Positions 36,400-48,232 of a stretch of DNA of 64,000 nt are shown here, piece after piece. The notes under the pieces were generated by a model. That model did no database searches. It was not told where the DNA came from and saw only the letters and a list, made by a program, of their open reading frames with translations. The translations under genes and the position numbers were made by a program. This stretch comes from Globodera rostochiensis (taxonomy: Eukaryota; Nematoda; Chromadorea; Rhabditida; Heteroderidae), in the NCBI GenBank assembly GCA_018350325.1, contig JAEVLN010000013.1, positions 806,001 through 870,000 of the forward strand. The letters run 5' to 3'. Positions within the stretch are counted from its first letter, which is position 1. Each line of letters begins with the position of its first letter.

Positions 36400-38890
36400 A
36401 TTTTTTCTGTTGCCTTGACTCTTGACTTCTTTGAGTCTTGACTTGCGTTGAATTTCAACTTGCCTTGACTCTTCTGACGCTTGACTTGCCTCGATTCTTG
36501 ACTTGCCTTCTCTTGCTCTGACTCTTGACTTGCGTTGAATTTCGACTTGCCTTGGCTCTTGACTTTACTTACTCTTGACTTGCCTTGATTCTTGACTTGA
36601 CTCTTGCCCTGACTCTTGACTTAACTCGTGATTGAATCTCAACTTGCTTTGACTCTTGACTTGCTTTGACTCTTGATTTGAATCTTGACTTGCCTTGACT
36701 CTGCCCAGACCCTTGACTTGAGTTGAATTTTGACTTGCTTTGATTCTTGACTTGCCTTGATTCTTGACTTGCCTTGATTCTTGACTTGCCTTGACTCTTG
36801 CTCTGACTCTTGATTTGACTCTTGACTTGCTGACTCTGCCCTGACTCTTGACTTGAGTTGAATTTCGACTTGCCTTGACTCTTGACTTGCTTTGATTCTT
36901 GACTTGCTCAACTCTTCACTTGCCTTGACTCTTGCTCTGACTCTTCTTGACTCGTGATTGAATCTCGACTTGTTTCGACTTTTACTCTTTCCTTAATTTT
37001 GCCCTGACTCTTGATTTGACTCTTGGCTTGCGTTGAATCTCGACTTGCTCTGACTTACCTTGGCTCTTGACTTGCTTTGACTCTTAACTGCCTTGACTTG
37101 CCTTGGCTCGACTGCCTTGACTCTTGACCTGGCTAGTGAATGAATCTCGACTGCTTTGACTTTTACTCTTGCTTTGACTTGCCTAGACTCTCGACTGCTT
37201 TGACTCGCCTTAACTCTTGACTTGCCTAGACTCTAGACTGCCTTGACTTGCCTAGACTCTCGACTGTCTTGACTTGGATCGACCGCCTTGACTTGCCTAG
37301 ACTCTTGACTGCCTTGACTCGCCTTAACTCTTGACTTGCCTTGGCTCGACTCCCTTTATTTGACTTGCTTTGGCTCTTAACTTGCCTAGACTCTTGACTG
37401 CCTTGACTTGCCTTGGATCTTGACTTGCTTTGGCTCTTAACTTGCCTTAACTCTTGACTTGCCTAGATTCTTGACTGCCTTGACTCGCCTTAACTCTTGA
37501 CTTGCCTAGACTCTTGACTGCCTTGACTCGCCTTAACTCTTGACTTGCCTAGACTCTTGACTGCCTTGACTCGCCTTAACTCTTGACTTGCCTAGACTCT
37601 TGACTGCCTTGACTTGCCTTGGCTCTTGACTTGCCTTGGATCTTGACTTGCCTTGGCTCGACTGCCTTGATTTGACTTGCTTTGGCTCTTAACTTGCCTT
37701 AACTCTTTACTTGCCTAGACTCTTGACTGCCTTGACTTGCCATAACTCTTGACTTGCGTTGAATTTCAACTTGCCTTGACTCTTCTGACGCTTGACTTGC
37801 CTCGATTCTTGACTTGCCTTCTCTTGCTCTGACTCTTGACTTGCGTTGAATTTCGACTTGCCTTGGCTCTTGACTTTACTTACTCTTGACTTGTCTTGAT
37901 TCTTTACTTGCTTTGACGCTTGCCCTGACTCTTGACTAACTCGTGATTGAATCTCAACTTGCTTTGACTCTTGACTTGCCTTGATTTGGCTCTTGACTTG
38001 CTTTGACGCTTACCCTGACGCTTGACTTGAGTTGAATTTCAACTTGCTTTGACTCTTGACTTGCCTTGACTCTGCCCTGACTCTTGACTTGAGTTGAATT
38101 TCGATTTGCTTTGATTCTTGACTTGCTTAACTCTTGACTTGCCTTGATTCTTGACTTGCCTTGACTCTTTCTCTGACTCTTGACTTGCTGACTCTGCCCT
38201 GACTCTTGACTTGAGTTGAATTTCGACTTGCCTTGACTCTTGACTTGCTTTGATTCTTTACTTGCCTTGACTTGCTCAACTCTTGACTTGCCTTGACTCT
38301 TGCTCTGACTCTTCTTGACTCGTGATTGAATCTCGACTTGTTTTGACTTTTACTCTTGCCTTAATTTTGCACTGACTCTTGATTTGACTCTTGGCTTGCG
38401 TTGAATCTCGACTTGCTCTGACTTACCTTGGCTCTTGACTTGCTTTGACTCTTAACTGCCTTGACTTGCCTTGGCATGACTGTCTTGACTCTTAACCTGG
38501 CTCGTGAATGAATCTTGACTTGCTTTGACTTTTACTCTTGCCTTAATTTTGCCCTGACTCTTGATTTGACTCTTGGCTTGCGTTGAATCTCGACTTGCTC
38601 TGACTCACCTTGGCTCTTGACTTGCTTTGACTCTTGACTGCCTTGACTTGCCTTGGCACGACTGCCTTGACTTGCCTTAACTCTTGACTTGCCTAAACTC
38701 TTGACTGCCTTAACTCGCCTTAACTCTTGACTTGCCTAGACTCTTGACTGCCTTGACTTGCCTTGGCTCGACTGCCTTGACTTGCCTTGGCTCTTGACTT
38801 GCCTTGGATCTTGACTTGCCTAGACTCGACTGCTTTGACTTGCCTTGGCTCTCGACTTGCCTTAACACTTACTTGCACTGACCTTTGACT
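36400..38890. repeat. 2.5-kb TTGACTTGCC-type satellite
   Basis: Irregular tandem array of about 10-14-bp words (CTTGACTTGCC, TTGACTCTTGACT, TTGAATTTCGACTTGC). Long blocks recur within it: 36430-37060 resembles 37750-38420. It is strand-asymmetric like the larger satellite (few A or G runs). The Gln/Ser/Lys-rich minus-strand frame (36639-36911) is a product of the repeat. Confidence 0.85.
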
Positions 38891-40508
38891 CGATTTTATG
38901 AAATAATTACTTTTAGATAAATCCCTTTTATTGAAAATAATTCTATCACAAACGGGAAAACGGAATTCTTCTTGACGTGATTTTTGTTAAATTTTCCATT
39001 ATTGTGTTGAAATTGCTGTTTACTAAAGTATAAAAAATGTCTTTGCTTGTTTGTTTTTAACAAAGCAATAACAACTCTACACAGTATGTCCCTCGCTCTC
39101 TTTCTTCTCTCTCTTCGTTTTTTTGCTCTCTTATTTTTCCCTCCCATCAAAAAATGTTTTCGTGTCGAAAAAAATTTCATTCAAAAAAGGACAAACATAC
39201 GGACACACTGATTTAGTATAGTAGATTGTTTCCTTTGCTATGGAGTTAATTAAATGACAACAAATACAATTTACACAGCGGGGGTTGACCCACGGGCACC
39301 ACCAGGGCATTCAATTAATAATAAAAAGGGATTTCAGTCAAGGACTCGAACTTAAGACAAAAATGAACTTCGCCAAACAGTTTAACCACTGAGCTACGTG
39401 AGACTCTCCGAATCAATGAAAAAATTCAAATATATTACCACATTTTTCCGTTCGGTACTTTTTTCGGGAATCAAATTTTGTTCGGTCGGTACCTTCGGTT
39501 CTCTAAAAGTTTCGGTCGGTTCTTTTCGGTAAAATACGAAAAAGTACCGGTACCGAAAACGATCGGTACTTTCCCGTACCGATCGAACACTAGCAAAAAC
39601 TGACCAAATCCAGTCAAATTTTGCGTAAACCCTTCAAAATTCATCAATCTTTAACAGTGTTCATCTCACACCTATAAATTTAATGGTTTCACATGTTTTA
39701 AATAAAAAAATTTTGGGAATTCGATCTTTGGGGTATATTTTTTATTGATTTATATTGACTAAAAAGTCGCTTTAATTGTAAAATTTTTCAAAATGAATGC
39801 TATTTTTGGGCTACACTCATGGGTCCCTCCCTATTTGCAAAAAAATAGGCCCTACTTCGGACCATTGGGCAAAAAAGAATTTAAAAAATTGTAAAAAATT
39901 AAAATATGAGTCAACTCTTTCGTTTATGAGAATTCCGTTATTTTATGTCAATTTCGTGTAGTGAAGACTATATTTGCTAATATATAGGAGTATAATAATT
40001 AATGATGATATTCACATGGCGTTTAATACATACAAATACTCTTTACAATTATATCAGACGCAAAAAAGTTCTCATAAATTCGAAATTCACGGGGTTCAAA
40101 ATTTTTTCAAACTTCAAGAAATAAAATTTTGTTATCACAACGTTTTAGATTTTGGTTTTTACAATAACTTAAACAAAAATTTACAAAATAAACTACAACA
40201 TTCTCCATAAATGCGCGCGCACCAGGTGCCCTAGTGCTGCCCAAAAATATATGGGAAAATCGATTAAATGCTTACAATTCGAATTCAGTGGCATTCATTT
40301 TAATTTTGCAAAAACAACAAATAATAAAATGCGTATAGAATTGCATATATCCCATTATAAAAATGTCTTCTTTTTCTATTAAGAGGTGTGATCCGATTAT
40401 AAAACCATTTATTCCAAACGCAATAATATTTTTAAAATATAGCGCTCTAAATATTCTAATATAATTTTTTAAAATTATCCAAGATTGATTAATTATGTTC
40501 ATTTTTAG
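38891..40508. other. Non-coding with TE fragments and a tRNA-like segment
   Basis: At about 39335-39410 (minus) a tRNA-like stretch has TAGCTCAGTGGTTA and AGTTCGAGTCCTT boxes but no acceptor stem. At 39430-39595 a TTCGGTACTTTTTCGG-type tract ends GATCGAACACTAG, probably a TE fragment. The 90 bases before 40509 resemble those before the other RING-family signal peptides. No independent gene seen. Confidence 0.4.
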
Positions 40509-43228
40509 ATGTTGCTTAAAGCGTTATTCATTTTGCTATGTTTTGTTGCTATATTTGGGTGTTTAGATTCCGCTCCAAGTAATTAAACAAAGTTATTAAT
40601 TTATATTACTTAAAAGTTCTGAAAAAAATAAAGTTTCATATTACAAAATGACTATATATTTTAAAGATAAACTAAAGCAACTCAGCAAAAAAAGCATAAA
40701 GAACATGCGACGTTGGTTATCTGATAAAAGACGGCACTCATCCTCATCTTCTTCATCAACAATATCATGGTCATCAAATGAACAGGTTGGGCCTAGTAAT
40801 CGTCAACTTGTGATAGCTGAGAATCGTCTTGCTCATCGTCCAGCTGAACGACAACGTTCAAATGCTGAACATTTGGCAACTCGTTCAGTTGAAAGTTCTG
40901 CTAGCCGTTCAACTGAACAACAACATCCAACTACTCAACATTCTGCAAATCGTCCAGTTGAACGTTCTGCTAGCCGTCCAGCTGAAAGACAACGCCCAAC
41001 TACTCAACGTTCTGCAAATCGTCCAGCTGAAAGTCGACGTCCAACTGAACGTCTTGCAAATGATCCAGCTGAACGACAGCGTTCAAATGCTGAACATTTG
41101 GCAACTCGTTCAGTTGAAAGTTCTTCTAGCCGTTCAACTGAACAACAACATCCAACTACTCAACATTCTGCAAATCGTCCAGTTGAACGTTCTGCTAGCC
41201 GTCAAGCTGAACGACAACGCCCAACTACTCAAGGTTCTGCAAATCGTCCAGCTGAAAGTCGACGTCCAACTGAACGTCTTGCGAATGATCCAGCTGAACG
41301 ACAACGTTCAAATGCTGAACATTTGGCAACTCGTTCAGTTGAAAGTTCTGCTAGCCGTTCAACTGAACAACAACATCCAACTACTCAACATTCTGCAAAT
41401 CGTCCAGTTGAACGTTCTGCTAGCCGTCAAGCTGAACGACAACGCCCAACTACTCAAGGTTCTGCAAATCGTCCAGCTGAAAGTCGACGTCCAACTGAAC
41501 GTCTTGCGAATGATCCAGCTGAACGACAACGTTCAAATGCTGAACATTTGGCAACTCGTTCAGTTGAAAGTTCTGCTAGCCGTTCAACTGAACAACAACA
41601 TCCAACTACTCAACATTCTGCAAATCGTCCAGTTGAACGTTCTGCTAGCCGTCAAGCTGAACGACAACGCCCAACTACTCAAGGTTCTGCAAATCGTCCA
41701 GCTGAAAGTCGACGTCCAACTGAACGTCTTGCGAATGATCCAGCTGAACGACAACGTTCAAATGCTGAACATTTGGCAACTCGTTCAGTTGAAAGTTCTT
41801 CTAGCCGTTCAACTGAACAACAACATCCAACTACTCAACGTTCTGCAATTCGTCCAGCTGAAAATCAAGCTAATTGCCAGACAGAAGCAATTGATGATTG
41901 TACCATTTGTCAGTCAAGCCTATCAGATGGTGGCATTTTGAAGGAACTACAGAAATGCAAAGTTTAACATTTAAAAACAAATTAAAATTTTCACAATAAT
42001 AAGTAATTAGCATCCCAGCGTTGCGCTCAAGCTTGCTAGACCCCACTGCATTATTTTTTAAAACTACATTTTACAACATTGAAATTGCTAAATATAAAAT
42101 TATATATTTTAGCATAGCTTTCATCGACATTGTATTGATAAATGGTAACGATTTTTAAAATTAAAGCATTTAATATAAAAAATTATTGAAAAGTCAATAT
42201 TTTTATTTTTTTTTAAGGCTAAAAGCTCATAATTCTTGTCCAAACTGTCGAGAAGAAGTTTCGCCAAGTGAATTATCACGAAACCAAGGTACACCTCTTG
42301 AAATTTCATGGCAAATTAGTTTGTTTACCTAATAAAAAAATTGAATTTTTTTTAAATAACGAAACTATAACGCATGTTGGCTAATTCAATAATAAATCAT
42401 TTTGAAAACTATACCGCCGGTTGGTTAATTCAACAACAATATATTGAATTTAAATATTGAATATAAAAAGTTTATGCCGATTTAGCACTTGATGACGTCG
42501 CCGCAATTGGTCGTGGTATTGGTCGAGTTTTAACTGCGGCGGGAAATTCTATCAATAATTTGTTGAATGGAACACAAAATTGTATGGAATAATTTTATTT
42601 AATATTTAAAATATTATTAATTGAAATTATTACAAGTTAAATGTATTGTTATACTTAATTGTTAAAGTTAGTTTAAAAATAATTAATTATTTCAATTTAG
42701 CTCAACAAATAAACACATCGCAATCTGTTTCTAACAATCCACTTTATCATGGTACGATTTACAGATATTGCTCCAGCTATTAAGCTGCATCACAAAACAA
42801 TTGTTATTTTATGGATTTTTCGTTAGCAAAAAAGTTCAAACTTTTTATACAAATTTTTTACCATAATATTTAATCGTCATAATTTTTGAAAAAAAACAAG
42901 AGCAATGGAATTGCGCAATAGGCCGACGTTTAACTTTTATAAAGTAAAATATAAGAATATTATGAATATAAAAACAACATCCGTTTTTTAAAAATATTTT
43001 TAGTTAGTGCACCGGCACTATCTACAATACCTCGTGATCAACGTACGTATCACAATTTGATCAGATATTTTAATTTTAAAAAATTATTAGTTCGATTGCT
43101 GTACACTGGTATGTTTTGGAGTAAATTTAATTGAACCAAAAAATATATATTCGTAAGCACCTCCCGGATCATTTGTACGTCTCCGTGACTATTATGGAGG
43201 GGTGTTTACTGTCCATGTCATTGAATGA
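40509..43228 (+). CDS. Secreted RING-H2 protein with 75-residue tandem repeat (family member E)
   Basis: About 579 residues from exons 40509-40578, 40667-41961, 42113-42144, 42218-42288, 42471-42581, 42701-42751, 43004-43042, 43158-43228; all phases close. The signal peptide is MLLKALFILLCF to GCLDSAP. The second exon has a basic head (MRRWLSDKRR), a Ser tract, then the repeat domain rich in PAERQR, STEQQH and SANRP words. The RING is CTIC, QKC, HSFHRHC, CPNC with all eight ligands. The tail gives ADLALDDVAAIGRG and GNSINNLLNG, then NNPLYH, then VRLRDYYG near the end. It lacks several tail exons present at 21-24 kb. The acceptor before the ADLALD exon has changed from AAG to ATG; an AG six bases upstream keeps frame. 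A secreted ubiquitin ligase acting outside the worm is an inference from the family and signal peptide. Confidence 0.75.
40855..41860 (+). repeat. 225-bp tandem repeat within the RING gene
   Basis: Copies begin at 40855, 41080, 41305, 41530 and 41755, exactly 225 bp apart; the last is partial. Each encodes 75 residues. Copies 2 to 4 are nearly identical, which points to recent expansion or homogenisation. Because the unit is a multiple of three, a second frame (Gln/Leu/Val-rich) is also open across the array. Confidence 0.9.
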
Positions 43229-43688
43229 AATAGACAAATTGGGTAAATAATATTTCTTACTATTCAATTTTACATTTTTACATAAATGGATTTTTATTAT
43301 TTACAATATTCTCACAATCAATTATAATTAGTTAAATTGAAAGAAATTGTTTTCTGATTTTAGATCATTTTATTCTGAAACTCCTCAAAGAATTGTGCAA
43401 CGAAATCACTTCTTTAATTAATTTGAAACTCATTTTGTGTTAAAGTTTGATTATCATAAATATTGGGTTTTCCACTGAATATGTTTTGAATTTTTTTGAG
43501 TTTTCTTTTTTATTCGTTATAATGAATAATTCTATTTGTCTTTGACCTTTAGAAGTTTGGTCTGAATAATAAATATTTTTAAATTAATCTTTTTTTAATA
43601 TTTTTAATTAACGAATAAAAATCATTTATCAATAGAGTAAACTTGAACACATTTTTATACAATATGTAGCAGCATCTGAACTTTTCTT
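43229..43688. other. Intergenic between convergent genes
   Basis: AT-rich, holding the 3' ends of the RING gene (+) and the ShK-domain gene (-). AATAAA-type polyadenylation words are frequent on both strands but none is distinctive. Confidence 0.4.
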
Positions 43689-44530
43689 TCATTCCTTCGG
43701 GTAATATTTTTCATAAATTTCGGCCAATTTTTTGCGCTTTGCATCGCAAGATTTGCACTTCATTTTTGCAGGATTTTTAAATTCTTCATCAGAAATCACT
43801 TAAAACAATAATTAATTTTTATGTAAAAATTATATAAATATTTATAAATAATTTTTTATTTATATTTTATTTAAGAACCTTCAATAGTTGCATTGAAAAC
43901 TTCTGTAGTTTGAATTGTTGTTAGCAATGTTGAATTCTTTAAAAAAATGTATTTAAATTTATTTAAAACAAAAAAAACCATATAAACAACATACGGTAAT
44001 GTCCAGTAAAAATGGGGCAGATGCATTTTCTGTAGGAAAATCAAACTCTGGCGTTATGTAAATTGAACTCGATGTATCAATTGGTGTCATAAAAGTTGAA
44101 GTTAATGTCGACATCGCCGATGTTGATGCTGCTGTTGACGCAGGTTCACCGGCGCCTTTCGAATGCTGGCCGCAAACTGAAGAATTTTATGACTTGTTAA
44201 CATTTTTTTGGCATTTTATTAAGGAAATAAATAATTTAATTAAAATTAAATTAAAATAAGATAATAAATTTACCTCCGCATGTTTTAGGACAAGCGCACC
44301 TCATGCATTTGCGCAAGAAAAAATTCTCACAATGTGGCTTTAATTGATCACATAATTCACTTTTGTCAACGCATTTGTCTAAAAATTGTTTTTATTTTTT
44401 TCTTAATTTCAATTATTTTACATTGGTTTTCGCAATCAACTGGACAATCTTCCGTCCCACAAGAACAACAATTTTTCACATAAACTGACAAAATTACAAA
44501 TAATAAAAAATTCAAAAAATAAATGCCCAT
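43689..44530 (-). CDS. Secreted ShK-domain protein with Ser/Thr-rich middle
   Basis: About 187 residues from minus-strand exons 44422-44530, 44274-44378, 43995-44176, 43879-43936, 43689-43798. The start gives a hydrophobic signal peptide (MGIYFLNFLLFVIL), then a short Cys segment (CCSCGTEDCPVDC). Exon 2 encodes a ShK-like cysteine module: CVDKSELC, then C, C, CMRC, then CPKTCG. ShK modules occur in many nematode secreted and cuticle proteins and can bind channels or other extracellular partners; the function here is unknown. The middle is rich in Thr, Ser and Ala (STAASTSAMSTLTSTF), so probably O-glycosylated. The end is basic (KMKCKSCDAKRKKLAEIYEKY). All phases close. It converges on the RING gene. 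Confidence 0.75.
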
Positions 44531-46125
44531 TACTGAAAGCAAAAAAAGAATAAACACTTCCTTTTTATAGTAAAATCAATTTAAATATGAAAAATGCATT
44601 TAAATAATTATTCGTTTCAGAAGAATGAAAATGGATTCAAATATTTGAAATAATAAAAATTTCATTTTTCAATTAAGCCTTTGTCAGTATACTTATTTGC
44701 TCAACTGTTTATTATTCGTATGAAAATTTTATCCAAATTCATACAAATTTCTCAAAATGAAATCATTTGCTTTCACCTGCTGAACAAATTTGATTTATGA
44801 ATGAGATTTATAAATATGAATTATTTTATATATCAAAATTTTTAAATTTACACATTTAATTAATCAAAAATATTTTTCAAACACCAGATTTATTCTTAGA
44901 TTTCATTTATCAATTACAAATCATGATCAATAAAATATATATTCAAGATATAACAAAACGATACATAAATGCTAAGCAGTGATAGCAGCAAAGGTTCCAA
45001 AAAAAAATTAATGCGTATTTTTAAAAAATGGAAAAATCATTGTAAAATCAGATGTCAAATTCGCAAACGCTGAAAAGAACGGCAAAAAACTGAATTCAAA
45101 TTTGCGATCAGCAGCAAGCAGCACTCTCGAAAACCTCAACAGCAGATGTGAGGCTTCCATTAAAATTGTCCACATCTTTTTCCATATATTTTGTTTTTTT
45201 CGTTGGTTTTACGCAATTTTAGACTATAACGGATTTAACTTTGTCGATTGAATATATGATTAAAGAAGACAGAACTTTTTATTTGTTAATTGGTTCGTAA
45301 AATTAAAAAATTATTTAAAATTTAAAATTTTCTGTCAATTTAATACTAGCAAAAGTGCTATTTTAATGATCCTACTGATCATAATTTAAATATTTGACTA
45401 CTGTTCAGTACGTATAACGTTAAATTTTTATATACTGAGAAACAATTGTTTTTTAAATAATGTAAAACGATTAATTCTTTTCATGTAAACTGCATTTAAT
45501 ATAAAAATTAAAAACAAAACTTCACCCATAACAGTCTCGATTTAGGAGGCAGGGGGGCAACAAAAAAGGAGTGAATGGAATGAATAGGCAGTCCGTAATG
45601 AAAAGAATGGAAGTGAACAAACATTTGGACAGAAAACAAAAACAGCAATTTGGTGAAAAGAATGGAGAGATATGATTGAATAAATAAAAAGCCATTCTTG
45701 GATTGAAAAATGGCAGTGAATGAATGAAAACAAAGGCATATAATCAACGCCTCAGCAGAAAACAATAATAAATGCCTTTGATTAACTTTTGCGTGTAAAG
45801 AAAGTTGTTCAACCCAAAGTGTATAAAAAGGCCACAAAAAGTGACAATATAACTAGAGCTTGGACTTGAGGACAGACTGATCGAGATTTCGATCGAGATT
45901 TGCCGAGATCCCGATTGAGAATCTCACTCGGTCCGTGGGTGCTCTAATGATAACCGAACCCTTCTGGGTTGTTTTCTGAATATCCTCTGGCCTGATGAAC
46001 ATACATTTGATCCCTCAGAAGCGATCTTTTGTCTTTTATCAAGTTCAAGAATCTCTGATCGAAATATTTATCTCAAATTTGGATCATCAAATTACAGCTT
46101 CAGAGTCAATTCAAAAGAAAAAGAC
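44531..46125. other. Non-coding, AT-rich
   Basis: No gene is recognised. From 45540 to 45740 the sequence is rich in GAATGGAA-like words, and the open minus-strand frame there lacks domain features. At 45855-45945 there is a CGAGATTTCGATCGAGATT tract also seen near 58440, likely a TE piece. Confidence 0.4.
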
Positions 46126-46762
46126 ATGACGAACTGCACAATGACTTTTTTGATTTCATCCCTGGCCATTTTGTTTTTCCAATTGTGCCCCATTGACGCC
46201 CAATGCGGATGTTGTGACGACTGTTGTGACTGCGGTAATTCGGGCGGCACAACGTAAGCGTTTAAAATGCCATCCGGGAATAGGAGAAAAAAACTTTTTG
46301 AAAGATTCCGAAAACAGCAAGGACGGGCAAAACTTGGCTTAATACTCATCAAAACGCAAGAAAATTTTTCATTCAAAACGCAAAATTTCCAAAGATAAGC
46401 CCCAAGATTAAGGACAGATCAATTGATCAGTTGTTGCTCGTTCAGTCTTAATTATCTCGAATTTTGTTGATGACCCCAAAAATAATTAATAACAAAATTG
46501 ATCAATTATACCAAAGATAGATCACATTGATCAGTTGTTGCTAATTTGTAATAGTCATAATTATCTCGAATTTTGTTGACAACTCTGTAAATTTTGTAAT
46601 TTCTTTTTCAGAATGGTGATCACTAGCAGTGCAAACACTAGCGGCTTTGCTGATCAGCCAATTCCACCCATTCGGCTGGTCACACTGGGCCGACGACGAC
46701 GAAGACAGAGTGCGGCGGAGAAGAACCTGATCAAAAACAACCGTTTCAGCGGAATGCGATGA
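46126..46762 (+). CDS. Small secreted Cys-rich protein with Arg run
   Basis: Two exons (46126-46253 and 46612-46762) give 92 residues. The N-terminus is a signal peptide (MTNCTMTFLISSLAILFF, likely cut after IDAQ), then a compact cysteine cluster CGCCDDCCDCG. The second exon encodes a Ser/Thr-rich linker, a five-Arg run (GRRRRRQ) and a short basic tail ending SGMR. The Arg run could be a furin-type cleavage site or a nuclear or nucleolar targeting signal if the protein acts in another cell; neither can be decided from sequence. The intron contains a duplicated ATTATCTCGAATTTTGTTGA segment (46450 and 46560). I do not recognise the family. Confidence 0.65.
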
Positions 46763-47493
46763 CTGAAGAAATGAGCCCTCGGGGGGTTTGAAAAGCTAAA
46801 TTTTAAATGATAATAATTGCTTCTTCAATATATAAAGCGATTTGACAGGAATTAAAATATTTAAAAAATTGTGTTTGACTATTTTGGCTCCGAAAATATT
46901 GTGTGGGCCGTGGTTCAATCCCACAAAAGAATATATTTTACTTCGGAAATTTAACATTATCAATAATTGTTAACGTGAAGAGCCAATTTCTTCATTGGAT
47001 CATGAAAATGTTATCAACCCTAAACGTTTTAACAGGTCGAAAAAAAATTGGGCCATAAAAGGCTAAAAATTGGGCTTTTCAAATGTTATTATATTTAATC
47101 AAGCCTATATAAATTATCTGTTCACAATCCCCCAAATCTTTCGGCATTATTCACCTTTTCAATATTGCTTGCCCCCCCCTCCCCCTCTCCGATAATTCGG
47201 GCATATATTTTTTTGAATAAATAAAATTAAACCAAATTTTGGTAATAAATATTTTTACAAATTATTTTCGACGTAAATTTAATGCATAATTGACATTACA
47301 ACAATAGCTAATATTGATTAGTATTTTTAATATTGCCAAGCATTTTACTGCAATTTATAAAAAGGAATATTTGTATTATTATATTATATTTATCCAATTA
47401 CTTACATAATCATATTTTCTGCAGGTGATAGAATTTCTCCCATTTTATGTTTGCAACATTCATTAACATAAATATTTAAAAAATTACACAACA
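46763..47493. other. Intergenic, AT-rich
   Basis: A GTGGTTCAATCCC word near 46912 resembles a tRNA B box but has no matching arms. C-run near 47170. Nothing else supported. Confidence 0.4.
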
Positions 47494-48232
47494 TTGATGG
47501 CCCAACAAATTTTAATTTACATCATTTTGGTGTTGTTTTTCGGTGGAACATGGGCAGGCTGTTTCCATTCTAGGGAGGATGAAAATTCAGTTGAAGATTA
47601 CATGACCGAAGATTCCGTCATCAGCTTGAATCCACATTTGAGCGGCCTCAGTTTGGAAGGTAAGTTGATTGAATGATTTCTTTTGTCATCAATAAAAAAT
47701 AGATTCAAAATTCCGAATTTTATTTAATCGTAAAAACTAGGGCTCCCGGAAAATGCGTCAGTGATATTAAAATTCAAAAAACCGGTATTTTTAGGAGTAT
47801 TTGGGGTGATCCTAACCCCGAACACGAATTCAAACAATTTTTTCAAAATTTTAAATAGTCCAAAAATCAATTTAAGCCTCAAAATCTTCAGAAAGCACAT
47901 AATACATAAAAAGGCAAGCCCGAATACCCCTAGAAACACCTTCTTTCACGACTTTTAATAATCACTGACGCATTTCCCGGACATGAATACTAACGATCGG
48001 ATGATTTCGATACATTTTTTTGCTTAATATAGCTATAAATCGCAGTCATTAACATTTATTGAGATCTGTTCGGTTGCAATGAAGATGGCCGCCCAAGCAT
48101 GGCGGAGCAACAAAGTGAATTGAGAAAAAGCAAAAGTTGTAATGTCACTGGTCAAACTATTAAAAAAAAAGGTAAACGCGTGTTAGAATTTTTGAAGTCA
48201 CAACTGGGTTCTGCTACGCCTTCGAAAAGTAA
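47494..48232 (+). CDS. Small secreted protein, four cysteines in the mature part
   Basis: Exons 47494-47659, 48064-48171 and 48198-48232 join in phase 1 and give 102 residues. The signal peptide is MAQQILIYIILVLFFGG, cut near WAG. The mature part has acidic stretches (SREDENSVEDYMTED), then LFGCNEDGRPSM, a Lys/Ser-rich segment (RKSKSCNVTGQ) and the end TTGFCYAFEK. Four Cys after the signal could form two disulphides. The first intron holds a TIR element (47745-47978). I do not recognise the family; the third exon is tiny, so the 3' end is the least certain part. Confidence 0.55.
47745..47978. mobile_element. TIR element inside an intron
   Basis: The left end CCGGAAAATGCGTCAGTGAT and the right end (minus strand CCGGGAAATGCGTCAGTGAT) are inverted copies about 230 bp apart, within intron 1 of the gene at 47494. 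The target duplication is unclear. No coding capacity. Confidence 0.65.

Noticed and set aside
36639..36911. Ser/Gln/Lys/Arg-rich minus-strand frame.
   Set aside because: It is the direct translation of the TTGACTTGCC-type satellite.
34085..38890. A CRISPR array.
   Set aside because: Repeats are adjacent or irregular with no unique spacers of constant size, no cas genes, and the setting is a eukaryotic genome.
40829..41941. A 370-codon Gln/Leu/Val-rich frame overlapping the RING gene repeat domain.
   Set aside because: It is the second frame of a tandem repeat whose unit is a multiple of three; it has no signal peptide, and ends with the repeat. The main frame carries the RING.
45508..45837. 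Minus-strand frame of 109 codons.
   Set aside because: It lies over a GAATGGAA-rich stretch, has no family pattern or splice context, and looks like an antisense reading of simple sequence.
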